From NCBI GenBank assembly GCA_903943975.1, contig CAJAQB010000013.1:299772-363771 (forward strand): a stretch of 64,000 nt of DNA, given 5' to 3'. The stretch comes from Synechococcus lacustris. Lineage in GTDB: Bacteria > Cyanobacteriota > Cyanobacteriia > PCC-6307 > Cyanobiaceae. The position numbers were made by a program, and so were the translations under genes. This document shows positions 38,039 through 47,573 of the stretch, one piece after another; position 1 is the stretch's first letter; each line of letters opens with the position of its first letter. The notes under the pieces are model-generated. The model saw nothing but the letters and a program-made list of their open reading frames with translations, was not told where the DNA came from and did not search any database.

Positions 38039-38302
38039 TTGCTGCCGCAGCATCCGGGGGCAGAGGTGTGGCTGTTTGGCTCCCTAGCCCGTGGCGACTG
38101 GGATGCTTTTTCTGATGTGGATCTGTTGGCGATTGCCCCCACGCCCCCCTTGGCCGATGCCCTTGCCGATGCGCTGCTGGCTGAAAGCCTGGCCGACGAC
38201 GTGATCGCCCTCAGCCAGAGCCGTTGGCAGAGCCTGCGGGGTGGGGATGACCCCTATTGGCGGGCCATTGGCCGGGAAGCCCTGCGCCTGGATCAGCCAT
38301 GA
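38039..38302 (+). CDS. Solo MNT-type nucleotidyltransferase
   Basis: 87-aa minimal nucleotidyltransferase with an exact GS-x10-DxD motif (FGSLARGDWDAFSDVDLLAI). It starts at TTG 38039; a better-looking ATG 38028 is out of frame, so a small indel near the start is possible. No HEPN partner is adjacent, unlike the pair at 5.0-5.9 kb. It sits between menI and menE, overlapping the convergent menE end by 10 bp. It could be an orphan antitoxin or a free-standing enzyme. Confidence 0.72.
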   Translation: MLPQHPGAEVWLFGSLARGDWDAFSDVDLLAIAPTPPLADALADALLAESLADDVIALSQSRWQSLRGGDDPYWRAIGREALRLDQP

Positions 38303-39468
38303 CCCCGAGGGTGGAGGCCTTGGGCGTTTAGGGCCCAGGTTTGCCAGCGTTGGCGTTCCCATTTGCCTTGGGCGTTAGGAGCCAACTCGGGGCATAGCAA
38401 CCAGCTTTTTGGTCGTTCTGCTGGGGGCAGGGCCGCTGCCCTGGCACGGAGGTTTGCCACCGCCGCCGGACCGTCTGCGGCGCTGCTGGGCCGCACCAGT
38501 GCCACTAGGCGCTGGCCCCATTCGGGATCCGGCAGCCCCAGCACCAGCAGGGCGGCCACGCCGGGGGTTTGGGCTAGGGCTGCTTCGATTTGTTCTGGGA
38601 ACACCGTGGCGCCACCGCTGTTGAGGGCCCCATCCAGTCGACCAAGCACCTGCAATCCGGCTGGGCCTAGGGAGCCGGCATCGCCACTGCTCCACCAGCC
38701 GCTGGCATCGGCAAACGGTTGCACCTGGGGGCCCGCCAACCAGCCTGGACTCAGCCGTTGGCAGCGCACCTGGATCGCCTGGTGGCTGGGGTCGATTTGC
38801 AAGCTCACATCAGCCAGCGGTTGGCCGCAGCCGTTGGTTCCTGCCAGGAAGGCTGCGGGATCCAAGGCCGTCACCATCGCTGCTGTTTCCGTGGCGCCGT
38901 AGCAAGGGGCCAGCCGCAATTGGCGCTGCCGGGCTTGCTCAGCCAGCGCTGGGCTCAGCCCCGCTCCCCCCACCCAGATCAGCGCAAAGCCTTGGAGCCA
39001 AGCCACACCGCTGGGATCAGCCAGCAGCCTTTGCAGTTGGGTGGGCACCAGCGACAGCAGAAACTCACGGCCCTGCAATTCCCCACTGCTGGCTTGGTGT
39101 TCCAGCAGCGTTGCCGGTGTCTTCAGTTGCTCCGGGCTCAATTCCAGCAGCGGCACCCCCCACACCCGCGCCCGCACCTGGGGCATCAGCCCCCCCATGT
39201 GGTGGCCCGGCAGCGGATTGACCACGGCGACCCGTTCGGGGTCGAGGCCGATCGAGCTCAGCCAGGCGCCGCAACTGGCGGCGGCGGCCTCCAGGTGGCT
39301 CCAGGGCTGCAGGCACCAGCGGCGACCACTTTTGCTTTCATCACTGCCGCCACCACTACTGCCGCCACTGCCGATCACCAGCCCCGGACCCGCCGGCAGC
39401 TCTTGGCAGGCGGCTAGGGCCTGTTCACCAGCCCCGCGTTCCTGGGGCGAGCTCAGCAGTTGCCACAT
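38293..39468 (-). CDS. menE: O-succinylbenzoate-CoA ligase
   Basis: Activates o-succinylbenzoate to its CoA thioester in phylloquinone synthesis. 391 aa, ANL superfamily; short at the N-terminus relative to many MenE proteins. The P-loop-like VIGSGGSSGGGSDESKSG is degenerate, but YGATETAAMVTAL, WSSGDAGSLGPAGLQVLGRLDGALNSGGATVFPEQIE and the C-terminal Lys in NAQGKWERQRWQ are present. The repeat-filled gap upstream separates it from menC. Confidence 0.88.
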   Translation of the reverse strand: MWQLLSSPQERGAGEQALAACQELPAGPGLVIGSGGSSGGGSDESKSGRRWCLQPWSHLEAAAASCGAWLSSIGLDPERVAVVNPLPGHHMGGLMPQVRARVWGVPLLELSPEQLKTPATLLEHQASSGELQGREFLLSLVPTQLQRLLADPSGVAWLQGFALIWVGGAGLSPALAEQARQRQLRLAPCYGATETAAMVTALDPAAFLAGTNGCGQPLADVSLQIDPSHQAIQVRCQRLSPGWLAGPQVQPFADASGWWSSGDAGSLGPAGLQVLGRLDGALNSGGATVFPEQIEAALAQTPGVAALLVLGLPDPEWGQRLVALVRPSSAADGPAAVANLRARAAALPPAERPKSWLLCPELAPNAQGKWERQRWQTWALNAQGLHPRGHG

Positions 39469-39512
39469 TTATCGGCTGGCCTTGGCGACCATTCTTAACG
39501 AAGCTGGACGAA

Positions 39513-39610
39513 CACACCTCCGGCAACACAGCTCCGTCAGCACAGTCCCGGCAGCACAGTCCCGCCAGCACAGCTCCGGCAGCACAGTTCCGTCAGAACA
39601 GATCCGCCAA
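39513..39610. repeat. 14-bp tandem repeat, about 7 copies
   Basis: Unit consensus CACAGNTCCGNCAG, phased every 14 bp from 39513 (first and last copies diverged). It lies directly upstream of the menE start (39468, minus strand), so copy number could affect menE transcription. Any open frame through it is a repeat artefact. Confidence 0.92.
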
Positions 39611-39613
39611 CTC

Positions 39614-39649
39614 TCTTGAAAATGACTAGGGTCATATGACTAGGGTCAT
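39614..39649. repeat. 18-mer shared with 23.1 kb; doubled ATGAC-TAGG-GTCAT palindrome
   Basis: TCTTGAAAATGACTAGGG at 39614-39631 is identical to 23083-23100. It continues as two copies of the 14-nt imperfect palindrome ATGACTAGGGTCAT (39623-39636 and 39637-39650 region). Located between the two minisatellites in the menC-menE gap. Confidence 0.85.
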
Positions 39650-39678
39650 ATTCAATAGAGGCTGGATTGTAGAGATTG

Positions 39679-39931
39679 GCCAAAGGCTCTAGTTGAGATA
39701 GCCCAAAGGCGCTAGTTGAGATAGGCCAAAGGCGCTAGTTGAGATAGGCCAAAGGCGCTAGTTGAGATAGCCCAAAGGCGCTAGTTGAGATAGCCCAAAG
39801 GCGCTAGTTGAGATAGGCCAAAGGCGCTAGTTGAGATAGGCCAAAGGCGCTAGTTGAGATAGCCCAAAGGCGCTAGTTGAGATAGGCCAAAGGCGCTAGT
39901 TGAGATTGATCAAAGGCGCCAGTTGAGATAG
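39679..39931. repeat. 23-bp tandem repeat, 11 copies plus a partial
   Basis: Unit of 23 bp, roughly (G/C)CCAAAGGCGCTAGTTGAGATAG. Copies begin at 39679, 39702, 39725 and every 23 bp through 39909, with a partial at 39932. Most are identical except the first base, which switches between G and C from copy to copy. There are no spacers, so this is not CRISPR. It ends ~30 bp from the menC stop codon (39969). Confidence 0.97.
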
Positions 39932-39968
39932 CCCAAGGCGAGATTGGCCAGTCAGCAGCTCAAAAAAT

Positions 39969-40940
39969 TTACACCAGGGCAGCTGCCCACACCCCCGCAG
40001 GCTCGGGGCCTGCCAACTCACCGCTGGCGCCCCAGCCGGGGGCTAATCCAGGGGCGCAGGGGGTGGGTCCCGCCGCCTGCAGGGCCGCCAAGTGGGCCAG
40101 CAAGCGTTGGCTGATGCCAGTGCCCAGGGCGGTGCTCACCATGGCCCGGGGTTCTCCAGCCCCGAAGGCCCGCAGCAGCGGTCGCGGGTCTCCTTCCAGC
40201 GCCGGGCGATGCACCCGCCAACCGGGCCAGTGGGGGGGCAAGCCGGCGGGGTCCCGCAGGGATTCATCGAGGGCCACGGGCAGCAAACGAGCCAGCCGCA
40301 GCAGGCCTTCGTGGTCGCCCGGCGCCAGGGGCTGCTCCAGCCATGCCAGGCGCGGCTCCTGCCGCAGGCGCTCTGCCCAGCGGCCGGCGCTGGCCCGATC
40401 CCAGCCGCCGTTGGCATCCAGCCGCAGGCGACCCGTGTCAGGCAACAGGGCCAATAGCGCCTCCAGCACCGCCCGTTCGCTGGCCTCCGGCTCGGTGGCC
40501 ACTTTCCATTTCAGCGTTATGTGAGGGCCTGCCGCCGCCAGGGCTCGCTCCAGGGCCGGCAGGGCCGCCGCCCCGGCGGGCAGCAACCAGGCGGAGGGCG
40601 GTGCCGGCAGCCAACCGCCCTCGGCGGCGCTGCCCAGCCCCTGCAGTTCGGCCAAGGCCAGCCCCAACCCGAAGGCCAGGGGCCCCGGCAGCTGGGGCAG
40701 TTTCCCCTCCAGCTGCCCCTGCTCCAGGGTTTCCCCCAACTGGGCGATGGCAGCCCTGCAGGCGGGCCAAGCGGCCTCCAGCGGCGTCACCTCCCCCCAG
40801 CCGCAGCGCCCCTCTGGGTCGCTGAGCCGCAGCAGCCAGCCCCGCCGTTCGGCCAGGGCGCCGTGGGCGGTGACCATGGCCTGGGGCAAACGAAATTGAA
40901 AAGGGCGCCAGGCCAGCTGGAGCGGCCCCAGGGCCGTCAT
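39969..40940 (-). CDS. menC: O-succinylbenzoate synthase
   Basis: Enolase-superfamily enzyme dehydrating SHCHC to o-succinylbenzoate. 323 aa from ATG 40940, overlapping the menA stop by 4 bp. Active-site parts: acid/base Lys in ITLKWKVA, metal ligands in RLDANGGWD, WLEQPL and VALDESL. The second Lys normally found near the C-terminal barrel (KP motif) appears as Arg in WRVHRPALEGDPRPLL. Part of the men cluster. Confidence 0.9.
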   Translation of the reverse strand: MTALGPLQLAWRPFQFRLPQAMVTAHGALAERRGWLLRLSDPEGRCGWGEVTPLEAAWPACRAAIAQLGETLEQGQLEGKLPQLPGPLAFGLGLALAELQGLGSAAEGGWLPAPPSAWLLPAGAAALPALERALAAAGPHITLKWKVATEPEASERAVLEALLALLPDTGRLRLDANGGWDRASAGRWAERLRQEPRLAWLEQPLAPGDHEGLLRLARLLPVALDESLRDPAGLPPHWPGWRVHRPALEGDPRPLLRAFGAGEPRAMVSTALGTGISQRLLAHLAALQAAGPTPCAPGLAPGWGASGELAGPEPAGVWAAALV

Positions 40941-41878
40941 CGGCCCAGCAACAGCGGGCCCAGGGCCAGCCCCACCGCCAGGCCTAGGCCATTGAGGGCT
41001 TGAAAGCGCAGGGCCAGGAATTTGCTGCCGATGATCCGTTCCGGGCGGTGGTGCTGGCTGCCCAGCAGGCGGATCAGGGCGAGGCCGGCAGGTAAACCAA
41101 TCACCCCCAGCAGGGCGCTGGGGGGCCAGGCGCCATTCAGCACCGGAGCCCATTGCAGGGCCAGGCAGCCGGCCACAAACCAGGGCACCAGGGCGGCGGC
41201 CCGGCCGGAGCCCAGCTGCACCACCGGTGAGTGTTTGCCGTTGTTGGCGTCTTCCTCCACCTGGTGAAAGTGGGAGCAAAACAGCACCAGGCTGGTGGCC
41301 AGGGCCGGGCCCGAGCCCAGCTCCAGGGCCTGGCCCCAGGGGATGGCGGCGGGGCCCGGGCCGCCGTTGGCCCCGAGGGCGAGCAGGGCGGCGGCGGTGG
41401 CTAAGGGGCCAAAGGCCAGCCAGCAGAGCGGTTCCCCCAGCCCCCGATAGCCAAGGCGGAAGGGGGGACCCTGGTACAGGTAACCGATGGCGCAACAGGC
41501 CAGCACCAGCAGCAGCACGGCGATCTGACTGCGGCTGGCCACCAGGGCCATCAAGCCCAGGCCCCCCAGCAGGCAGAGGTTTGCGGCTAGGGCCACCCGG
41601 TCGCGGCGGCCGGTGAGGTTTACGAGCGAATGGGGTTTGCCGTTGGTGTCCACGCCGGTGTCGGCATCGAACACGTCATTGGCCAGGTTTTCCCAGGCCA
41701 GCAGCAGTACCGCCGCCAGCAGGAACAGGCCCAGTTGCCCCCAGTGGGGGCTGATCCCCTGGCCCACTAGCGCCCCGGTGGCCAACAGGGCGGGCATCAC
41801 CGCCACGGAGTACATGGGCCATTTGATCGCCGCCTTCCAGAGGGCGTAACGGCTTGCAACGACCTGGGGCTCAGCCAT
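40937..41878 (-). CDS. menA: 1,4-dihydroxy-2-naphthoate prenyl(phytyl)transferase
   Basis: Attaches the phytyl/prenyl tail to DHNA in the membrane; in cyanobacteria the product leads to phylloquinone of photosystem I. 313 aa from ATG 41878, about eight or nine membrane helices. First Asp-rich motif AWENLANDVFDADTGVDTNGKPHS, second motif HFHQVEEDANNGKHSPVV. Only 25 bp separate its start from the divergent menF. Confidence 0.95.
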   Translation of the reverse strand: MAEPQVVASRYALWKAAIKWPMYSVAVMPALLATGALVGQGISPHWGQLGLFLLAAVLLLAWENLANDVFDADTGVDTNGKPHSLVNLTGRRDRVALAANLCLLGGLGLMALVASRSQIAVLLLVLACCAIGYLYQGPPFRLGYRGLGEPLCWLAFGPLATAAALLALGANGGPGPAAIPWGQALELGSGPALATSLVLFCSHFHQVEEDANNGKHSPVVQLGSGRAAALVPWFVAGCLALQWAPVLNGAWPPSALLGVIGLPAGLALIRLLGSQHHRPERIIGSKFLALRFQALNGLGLAVGLALGPLLLGR

Positions 41879-41903
41879 GGGTGCCGGTGGCGACTGGTGA
41901 CGG

Positions 41904-43334
41904 ATGGCCCATACATTTGAGCAGTCTCCCGGCACAGCGGTGTCGTTTTCCTTCTCCTTCACCGACCTGCTGGCGCAAGCCCAGGCCCAGGCGGCGCCCC
42001 TGGAGGACGAGGGCATCCTCAGCTTGGCCCTGGCTGTGGAGCCGCTGGATCCGCTGTTGGCCCTGGACTTTTTGCCGGCGGCCACTAATTTCCGGGCCCT
42101 TTGGGATGGCGCCCCGGGCCTCTGTTTGGCGGCCACCGGCGTGGCCCAGCACCTGGAATTGAGTGGCCCCCGCCGCTTTGAGCTGGCCCAGCGCTTCTCT
42201 CAATTGACCCTGGGCCGCCTGGGGGCAGGCTCCCAGCCTGGCCCCCCCCAGGCGCGGCCGCGGGTGTGGCTGGCTTTTTCATTTTTTGATGGGCCCCTGC
42301 AGGAGGGTCCCCAGCCGCTGCCGGGGGTGAGGGCGGTGTTGCCCCGTTGGCAACTGAGCCGCCAGGGCCGCCAGGGCTGGTTGCGCCTGCAGCGGCGCTT
42401 GGGGGGGGAGGTGACGCCGCGGGCGGTGGCGGAGGAGCTCTGGGACCAGGCCCAGCGGCTGGCCACACTCCCCCCGGCTTTACCCCTGGCCCCGGCCCCC
42501 CAGGTGCTCAGCCGTTCCCCTTGGCAGGGGGCCTATCAGCGGGCCATGGGCCAGGCCCTGGAATTGGTGGAATCTGGCCAGCTGCGCAAGTTGGTGCTGG
42601 CGGTGCGCCAACAGTTGCTGTTGGATGGCCCCCTTGATCCGCGCCTGCTGCTGGAGGGCCTGCGCCAACGGCAGGGCGGCAGCTGCCGCTTCCTTTGGGC
42701 CCAGGGGGAGGGGGGGGCTGCCCTGGTGGGTGCCTCCCCCGAACGGCTGCTAACGGTGCGCCAGGGCCAGCTGCGTTGTGATGCCCTGGCGGGTACGGCA
42801 TCGCCAGGGGAACCGGCGGAGGCCTTGCTCCAGTCGGTGAAGGATCGCCATGAGCACGAGCTGGTGGTGGAGGCGATCACGGCGGTGCTGCAGGAGCAGG
42901 GCCTGGCCCCGCGGCGGCCCCGCCATCCGCGCCTGGCCCGCCACGGGCCCCTGCGCCACCTGCACACGCCGATCACCGCTGAATTACGCGGTCAACACCC
43001 CCTGGCCCTGGCGGAAGCCCTGCATCCCACCCCTGCGGTGGCCGGTTTGCCCCGGCGGGAGGCGATGGGCTGGCTGCGCAGCCTTGAGCCCTTTGAGCGG
43101 GGGGCCTATGCGGCGCCGATCGGCTGGATCGATAGCGCCGGCGATGCTGAGCTGCGGGTGGCGATCCGCAGTGGGGTGCTGCGCGGCAACCAATTGGAAC
43201 TCACGGCCGGGGCCGGTTTGGTGCGGGGCTCCCAGCCCGAACGGGAAATGCAGGAGGTGGCCCTGAAACTCGAGGTGCTGCAGCAGCAGCTCAACCTCAG
43301 GTCAAATTCGGCCGCAGCAGTTGTTCCTGGGTGA
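41904..43334 (+). CDS. menF: Isochorismate synthase
   Basis: Converts chorismate to isochorismate, the entry step of phylloquinone synthesis. 476 aa, chorismate-binding fold: [97 protein letters not shown] and [18 protein letters not shown]. Divergent from menA; its last 38 bp overlap convergent gshB. Confidence 0.94.
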   Translation: MAHTFEQSPGTAVSFSFSFTDLLAQAQAQAAPLEDEGILSLALAVEPLDPLLALDFLPAATNFRALWDGAPGLCLAATGVAQHLELSGPRRFELAQRFSQLTLGRLGAGSQPGPPQARPRVWLAFSFFDGPLQEGPQPLPGVRAVLPRWQLSRQGRQGWLRLQRRLGGEVTPRAVAEELWDQAQRLATLPPALPLAPAPQVLSRSPWQGAYQRAMGQALELVESGQLRKLVLAVRQQLLLDGPLDPRLLLEGLRQRQGGSCRFLWAQGEGGAALVGASPERLLTVRQGQLRCDALAGTASPGEPAEALLQSVKDRHEHELVVEAITAVLQEQGLAPRRPRHPRLARHGPLRHLHTPITAELRGQHPLALAEALHPTPAVAGLPRREAMGWLRSLEPFERGAYAAPIGWIDSAGDAELRVAIRSGVLRGNQLELTAGAGLVRGSQPEREMQEVALKLEVLQQQLNLRSNSAAAVVPG

Positions 43335-44229
43335 GATCCGCCAGGGGGATGCCCCCCAGGCGTTCCACCTCGCGCACACCGGTGGGGCTGGTCACGTTGA
43401 TCTCACTGAGCCGATCGCCGATCACATCGATCCCCACAAAGAAGAGGCCGGCCTCCCGCAGGGCCGGGGCCAGTTCCCTGCAGATCTGACGTTCTTGAGC
43501 GGTTAATGCCGTGGCCTCCGGTTGGCCACCCACCGCCAGGTTGCTGCGGAATTCGCCGGCCTTGGGTTTGCGGTTTATGGCCCCGAGCGGTTCGCCGTTG
43601 ACCAGCAGGATGCGCTTGTCGCCGTTGATCACCGCCGGCAGGAAGGCCTGCACCATCACCGGCAGTTGCTGCTGGTTGGTAACCAGCTCCAAAAGGGCCC
43701 CCAGCCCCGGCGCCTGGGCGCTGGTGCGGATCACCCCCTGGCCGGCCCGGCCCCCGAGCGGTTTGAGCACCACCTCCCCATGGCTTTCGGCAAAGGCGCT
43801 GAGATCGGCCACATGGCTGCTCACCAGCGTGGGCGCCATCAGGTGGGGGAAACGCAGGGCCCCGAGTTTCTCGTTCCAGGCCCGCAGGCTGGCGGGGCGG
43901 TTGAGCACCTGCACCCCCTGGCGTTCCCCCAGCTCCAGCAGGTGGGTGCCATAGAGGTAGGCCTCATCCACCGGCGGGTCCTTGCGCATCCACACCCGCG
44001 GGAAGTGGCTGAGCGGCAACCATTCGGGATCCCCCAGTTGATACCAGGGTTCCGCCTGGATCGGCTGGGCCCGCACCCGGGGGCCGCCGTTGCCGGCGGC
44101 GAGGTCGGAGAGCTGGCAAATCCATATCTCCTGGCCCGCCCGCTGGGCGGCCTGCATCAGGGCAACGCTGCTGTCTTTTTGCGGCCGCAGCCGCTCTACG
44201 GGATCAATAACAAACAGTTGGCGACTCAC
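43297..44229 (-). CDS. gshB: Glutathione synthetase
   Basis: Joins gamma-glutamylcysteine and glycine. 310 aa, ATP-grasp fold. N-terminal [62 protein letters not shown], and [25 protein letters not shown]. Followed on the strand by nothing downstream; glutaredoxin lies just upstream with a 17-bp gap, so both redox genes are one unit. Confidence 0.97.
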   Translation of the reverse strand: MSRQLFVIDPVERLRPQKDSSVALMQAAQRAGQEIWICQLSDLAAGNGGPRVRAQPIQAEPWYQLGDPEWLPLSHFPRVWMRKDPPVDEAYLYGTHLLELGERQGVQVLNRPASLRAWNEKLGALRFPHLMAPTLVSSHVADLSAFAESHGEVVLKPLGGRAGQGVIRTSAQAPGLGALLELVTNQQQLPVMVQAFLPAVINGDKRILLVNGEPLGAINRKPKAGEFRSNLAVGGQPEATALTAQERQICRELAPALREAGLFFVGIDVIGDRLSEINVTSPTGVREVERLGGIPLADLTQEQLLRPNLT

Positions 44230-44246
44230 TGGGTGGCTCTCCGTGT

Positions 44247-44504
44247 TCAGGCCAGGAGGCCATCGAGTTCACCTGAACGCTCCAGGGCGAAGAGGTCGTC
44301 GCAGCCCCCCACGTGCTGGCCGTTGATGAAGGTTTGGGGCAGGCTGCGGCGGCCGTCGCTTTTGGCGGCCATCACCGCCCGGGCGGCCTCATCGCCATCA
44401 ATGGCGAGCTCTGTGTAGCTAACCCCCTTGCGCTCGAGCAGCTGTTTGGCACGAATGCAGAAGGGACAAGACCGCCAGGTGTAGATCTCCACGGAGGCGG
44501 TCAT
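44247..44504 (-). CDS. grxC: Glutaredoxin (dithiol, CPFC)
   Basis: 85 aa from ATG 44504. Active site [19 protein letters not shown] with a CPFC pair, cis-Pro in [21 protein letters not shown], and the glutathione-binding GGCDD. Reduces disulfides with glutathione. It lies immediately upstream of gshB. A longer reading from 44636 has no family match before ATG 44504. Confidence 0.96.
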   Translation of the reverse strand: MTASVEIYTWRSCPFCIRAKQLLERKGVSYTELAIDGDEAARAVMAAKSDGRRSLPQTFINGQHVGGCDDLFALERSGELDGLLA

Positions 44505-44592
44505 AGGGGCCAAACAGCTGTGGACGGATCCTAGGCAGCATCGTTGTTCCGCTTCGCTGATACGGTCGGGGAATCTGTGGCCTGCTGCACCG

Positions 44593-45718
44593 GTGCTCGA
44601 TCTCACCGATTTCAAACGCGATTTGTCTGAGCTCACTGACCGCCTGGGCCATGCCCAGGACTGTCTTTGACGTACCGGCCCTAAACGCCCGCCAGCAAGA
44701 CCTGGAACAGCTGGCGGCCCAGCCGGATTTCTGGGATGACCAGCAAAACGCCCGCAAGCAGATGCGGCAGCTGGATGATGTGAAGGCCCAGCTGGAGCAG
44801 CTGCGCCTCTGGCGGGCCGCCATTGACGATGGCCGCGCCACCTTGGAGCTCTACGACCTAGAGCCCGATGGGGGCTTGTTGGAGGAGTCCTACGGCGAGT
44901 TACAGAGCCTGAAGCAGGCCCTCGACCGTTGGGAGTTGGAGCGCTTGCTGTGCGGCACCTACGACAAAGAGGGGGCGGTGATCACGATTAACGCCGGCGC
45001 CGGCGGCACCGATGCCCAGGACTGGACGTTGATGTTGATGCGCATGTACACCCGCTGGGGGGAGGCCCACGGCATGAAGGTGTCGGTGGCGGAACTCTCC
45101 GAGGGGGAAGAGGCCGGGGTGAAGAGCTGCACCCTGGAGGTGGAGGGGCGCTATGCCTACGGCTATCTGCGCAATGAAAAGGGCACCCACCGGCTGGTGC
45201 GAATTTCCCCCTTTAATGCCAACGACAAACGTCAAACAAGCTTTGCCGGGGTGGAAATCATGCCGCTGCTTGATGAGGAGGTAAAGCTCGACATCCCAGA
45301 CAAGGACCTGGAAATCACCACCAGCCGTTCCGGCGGTGCCGGCGGCCAAAACGTGAACAAGGTGGAAACCGCCGTGCGGATTTTGCACGTGCCCACGGGC
45401 CTGGCGGTGCGTTGCACCCAGGAGCGCTCCCAGTTGCAAAACAAGGAAAAGGCGATGGCCCTACTCAAGGCCAAGTTGATGGTGATCGCCCAGGAGCAAC
45501 GGGCGGCCGAAATCGCCGACATCCGCGGCGACATGGTGGAAGCGGCCTGGGGAAATCAGATCCGCAACTATGTGTTTCACCCCTATCAGATGGTGAAAGA
45601 CCTGCGCACAGCGGAGGAAACCACCGATGTGCAGGGGGTGATGAATGGCGATCTCGATCCCTTCATCCAGGCGCTGCTGCGCCAAGGGGTAGACGCCGTT
45701 AGTGAGGAATCCCCATGA
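44593..45718 (+). CDS. prfB: Peptide chain release factor 2, with programmed +1 frameshift
   Basis: Terminates translation at UGA and UAA. The first 25 codons are read from GTG 44593 ([25 protein letters not shown]) to an in-frame TGA at 44668-44670 in the classical context CTT-TGA-C. A +1 shift joins [18 protein letters not shown] and the rest. The combined protein (~374 aa) has the RF2 codon-recognition SPF (RISPFNAN) and the catalytic GGQ in [12 protein letters not shown]. An AGGA four bases before CTT may act as the stimulator. A start inside the second frame at 44651 would give an unnatural N-terminus. Overlaps DUF3285 by 4 bp. Confidence 0.95.
44665..44671 (+). other. RF2 autoregulatory +1 frameshift site (CTTTGAC)
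   Basis: The in-frame TGA after CTT is followed by C, the poor termination context used by RF2 genes. Low RF2 lets the ribosome slip from CTT to TTT and continue, so RF2 controls its own level. Confidence 0.93.
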
Positions 45719-45909
45719 GCGCCAGCAGAAACCCGCCAGCCAGCAGCCCCACCCCCACCACGCCAGCGCCGAGTTTCGTGAAGCTGGCGATGCGCAACAT
45801 GGTGCGTAAGGGGAGCCAGAGCCTGCTGCATTTAGGCCTCACCGCCCTGGGCTTGACTGGAGTTCTGTTGTTGCTGGCCTGGTTTGGCCGGCCCCACTTG
45901 CCCGGATGA
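45715..45909 (+). CDS. DUF3285 small membrane protein
   Basis: 64 aa. A Pro/Ser/Thr-rich start, then [39 protein letters not shown] with one membrane helix. This small family is found next to prfB in cyanobacteria; role unknown. It overlaps prfB and ybeY by 4 bp on each side. Confidence 0.88.
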   Translation: MSASRNPPASSPTPTTPAPSFVKLAMRNMVRKGSQSLLHLGLTALGLTGVLLLLAWFGRPHLPG

Positions 45910-46466
45910 CCAGTTTGCCTTTGTCCTCACCCCTGCCGCCGCTGGATTTGGCCTATGGGGTGCCGGAGCAGGGGCCCTGGAGAGATCCCGTTGGGGAAGA
46001 GCGCTGGCAGGCTCTGCTGCGCCTCTGGTTGGCTGACCTGCAGCCGGAGCTGCCCGCCGGCCTGCGGGCCGAGGCCTACAGCCTTGGCCTGGAGTTTTGT
46101 GATGACGCCAGCATCGCCGAACTCAACGGCAGCTGGCGCCAGAAGCCGGAAGCCACCGATGTGCTCGCCTTTGCGGCCCAGGAGGGGGAGCCAGACCAGC
46201 GGCAGCCCCTACCGCCGGGGGAGCCCCTGGAGCTGGGCGACATCGTCATCTCCCTGGAGACTGCGGCCCGCCAGCAGGACCCCGCCCTGGGCCTGGCCCA
46301 GGAGCTGTTGTTTCTGGCCAGCCATGGGTTTTTGCATTTGCTTGGCTGGGATCACCCCGATGACCAGCAGTTGGCGGCGATGCTCGAGCGTCAGCAAGGC
46401 TTGCTGGCGCTTTCGCCCTTGGGCCTTTCTCCAGCGGAGATCGGCGGTAACCTGCCGACACCCTGA
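45906..46466 (+). CDS. ybeY: Endoribonuclease YbeY
   Basis: Metal-dependent RNase for 16S rRNA 3' end maturation and ribosome quality control. 186 aa. The zinc motif H-G-x-L-H-L-x-G-x-D-H is exact (SHGFLHLLGWDHPDD); upstream DDASIAELNGSWRQKPEATDVLAF and LGDIVISLETA are conserved. In an overlapping run prfB-DUF3285-ybeY-dgkA-pabA. Confidence 0.97.
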   Translation: MTSLPLSSPLPPLDLAYGVPEQGPWRDPVGEERWQALLRLWLADLQPELPAGLRAEAYSLGLEFCDDASIAELNGSWRQKPEATDVLAFAAQEGEPDQRQPLPPGEPLELGDIVISLETAARQQDPALGLAQELLFLASHGFLHLLGWDHPDDQQLAAMLERQQGLLALSPLGLSPAEIGGNLPTP

Positions 46467-46489
46467 CTTGGGCTACTAAGCCCGATCGG

Positions 46490-46933
46490 ATGACACAGCT
46501 GGTGACTTCAGAGCTTGAACCTTCGGAACAAGTGCCCCGGCGCCTGCGGGTGACCGCCTGGGAGGTGGCACGGGATCTGCCGGCCAGTTTCCGCTACGCC
46601 GCCCAGGGGCTTGGTTATGCGTTTGTTAGCCAGCGCAATTTCAGGATCCATCTGGCCACCGGGCTGGTGGTGTTTGGCTTGGCCCTCTGGCTGCAGCTGT
46701 CGGTGGATCGCCTGGCGGTGCTGGTGCTCACCGTGGCGGCGGTGTTGGTGTTGGAACTGCTGAATACGGCCACCGAGGCGGTGGTGGACCTGGCGGTGGG
46801 CCGGCGTTTCCATCCCCTCGCCCGCATCGCCAAAGACTGTGCGGCCGCGGCGGTGCTGGTGGCGGCCCTGTCGTCGCTGATGATCGCCCTACTGCTTTTG
46901 CTGCCGCCCCTGTTGCTGCGGCTTGGTCACTGA
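46490..46933 (+). CDS. dgkA: Diacylglycerol/undecaprenol kinase
   Basis: 147-aa membrane kinase with three helices. [25 protein letters not shown] and [40 protein letters not shown] contain the conserved Glu, Asn and Asp of the DgkA active site. It recycles diacylglycerol or undecaprenol in the inner membrane. Its stop overlaps the pabA start by 1 bp. Confidence 0.94.
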   Translation: MTQLVTSELEPSEQVPRRLRVTAWEVARDLPASFRYAAQGLGYAFVSQRNFRIHLATGLVVFGLALWLQLSVDRLAVLVLTVAAVLVLELLNTATEAVVDLAVGRRFHPLARIAKDCAAAAVLVAALSSLMIALLLLLPPLLLRLGH

Positions 46934-47535
46934 TGCTGCTGGTGCTCGATAACTACGACAGTTTCACCTTCAATTTGGTGCAGTACCTGGGGGAGCTGGC
47001 CGCCACTTATCCGATTGCCGCCGAGCTGCGGGTGGAACGCAACGATGCCCTCAGCCTTAGCCAAATCGCAGCGTTGAAGCCAGCGGCGATCCTGATCTCA
47101 CCGGGCCCTGGCACCCCAGAGGATTCGGGGGTTTGCCGGGAGGTGCTGCGGGAATTGGGGCCGTTGATTCCCACCCTTGGGGTATGCCTGGGCCACCAGG
47201 CCCTGGCCCAGGTCTATGGCGGTCGGGTGGTGCGGGCGCCGCAGCTGATGCATGGCAAAACCTCGCCGGTGCACCACGGCGGCCAGGGGGTGTTTGCCGG
47301 GCTGCCGGAACCGTTCACGGCCACCCGTTACCACTCCTTGATCGCCGAGCGCGAGAGCCTGCCCGACTGCCTTGAAGTAACCGCCTGGCTGGAGGACGGC
47401 ATGGTGATGGGCCTGCGCCATCGGCAATATCCCCAGCTGCAGGGGGTGCAGTTCCATCCGGAAAGTGTGCTCACCCAGGCCGGCCACCAACTGCTGGCCA
47501 ATTTCCTCTCCTGCGCCCAAGGCTCACCCGGCTAG
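46933..47535 (+). CDS. pabA: Anthranilate/aminodeoxychorismate synthase glutamine amidotransferase
   Basis: Class I glutamine amidotransferase supplying ammonia for folate and possibly tryptophan synthesis. 200 aa. [32 protein letters not shown], nucleophile Cys in [16 protein letters not shown], and the His-Glu pair in [10 protein letters not shown]. PabA and TrpG cannot be separated by sequence alone; the single protein often serves both. Confidence 0.93.
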   Translation: MLLVLDNYDSFTFNLVQYLGELAATYPIAAELRVERNDALSLSQIAALKPAAILISPGPGTPEDSGVCREVLRELGPLIPTLGVCLGHQALAQVYGGRVVRAPQLMHGKTSPVHHGGQGVFAGLPEPFTATRYHSLIAERESLPDCLEVTAWLEDGMVMGLRHRQYPQLQGVQFHPESVLTQAGHQLLANFLSCAQGSPG

Positions 47536-47573
47536 GCCAGCACTGCTAGGTTCCCAACACTTTGCTCACGGTC

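Noticed and set aside
39041..39619. Open frame on the plus strand running through the 14-bp repeats
   Set aside because: It is antisense to menE, and its end (QHSSVSTVPAAQ...) is simply the repeat translated; no domain.
39679..39931. Possible CRISPR array
   Set aside because: Units are directly adjacent with no spacers and no cas genes; it is a minisatellite.
40941..41495. N-terminal extension of menC to 41495
   Set aside because: The extension is antisense-like Pro/Arg-rich sequence covering menA in another frame; ATG 40940 with a 4-bp overlap fits the operon.
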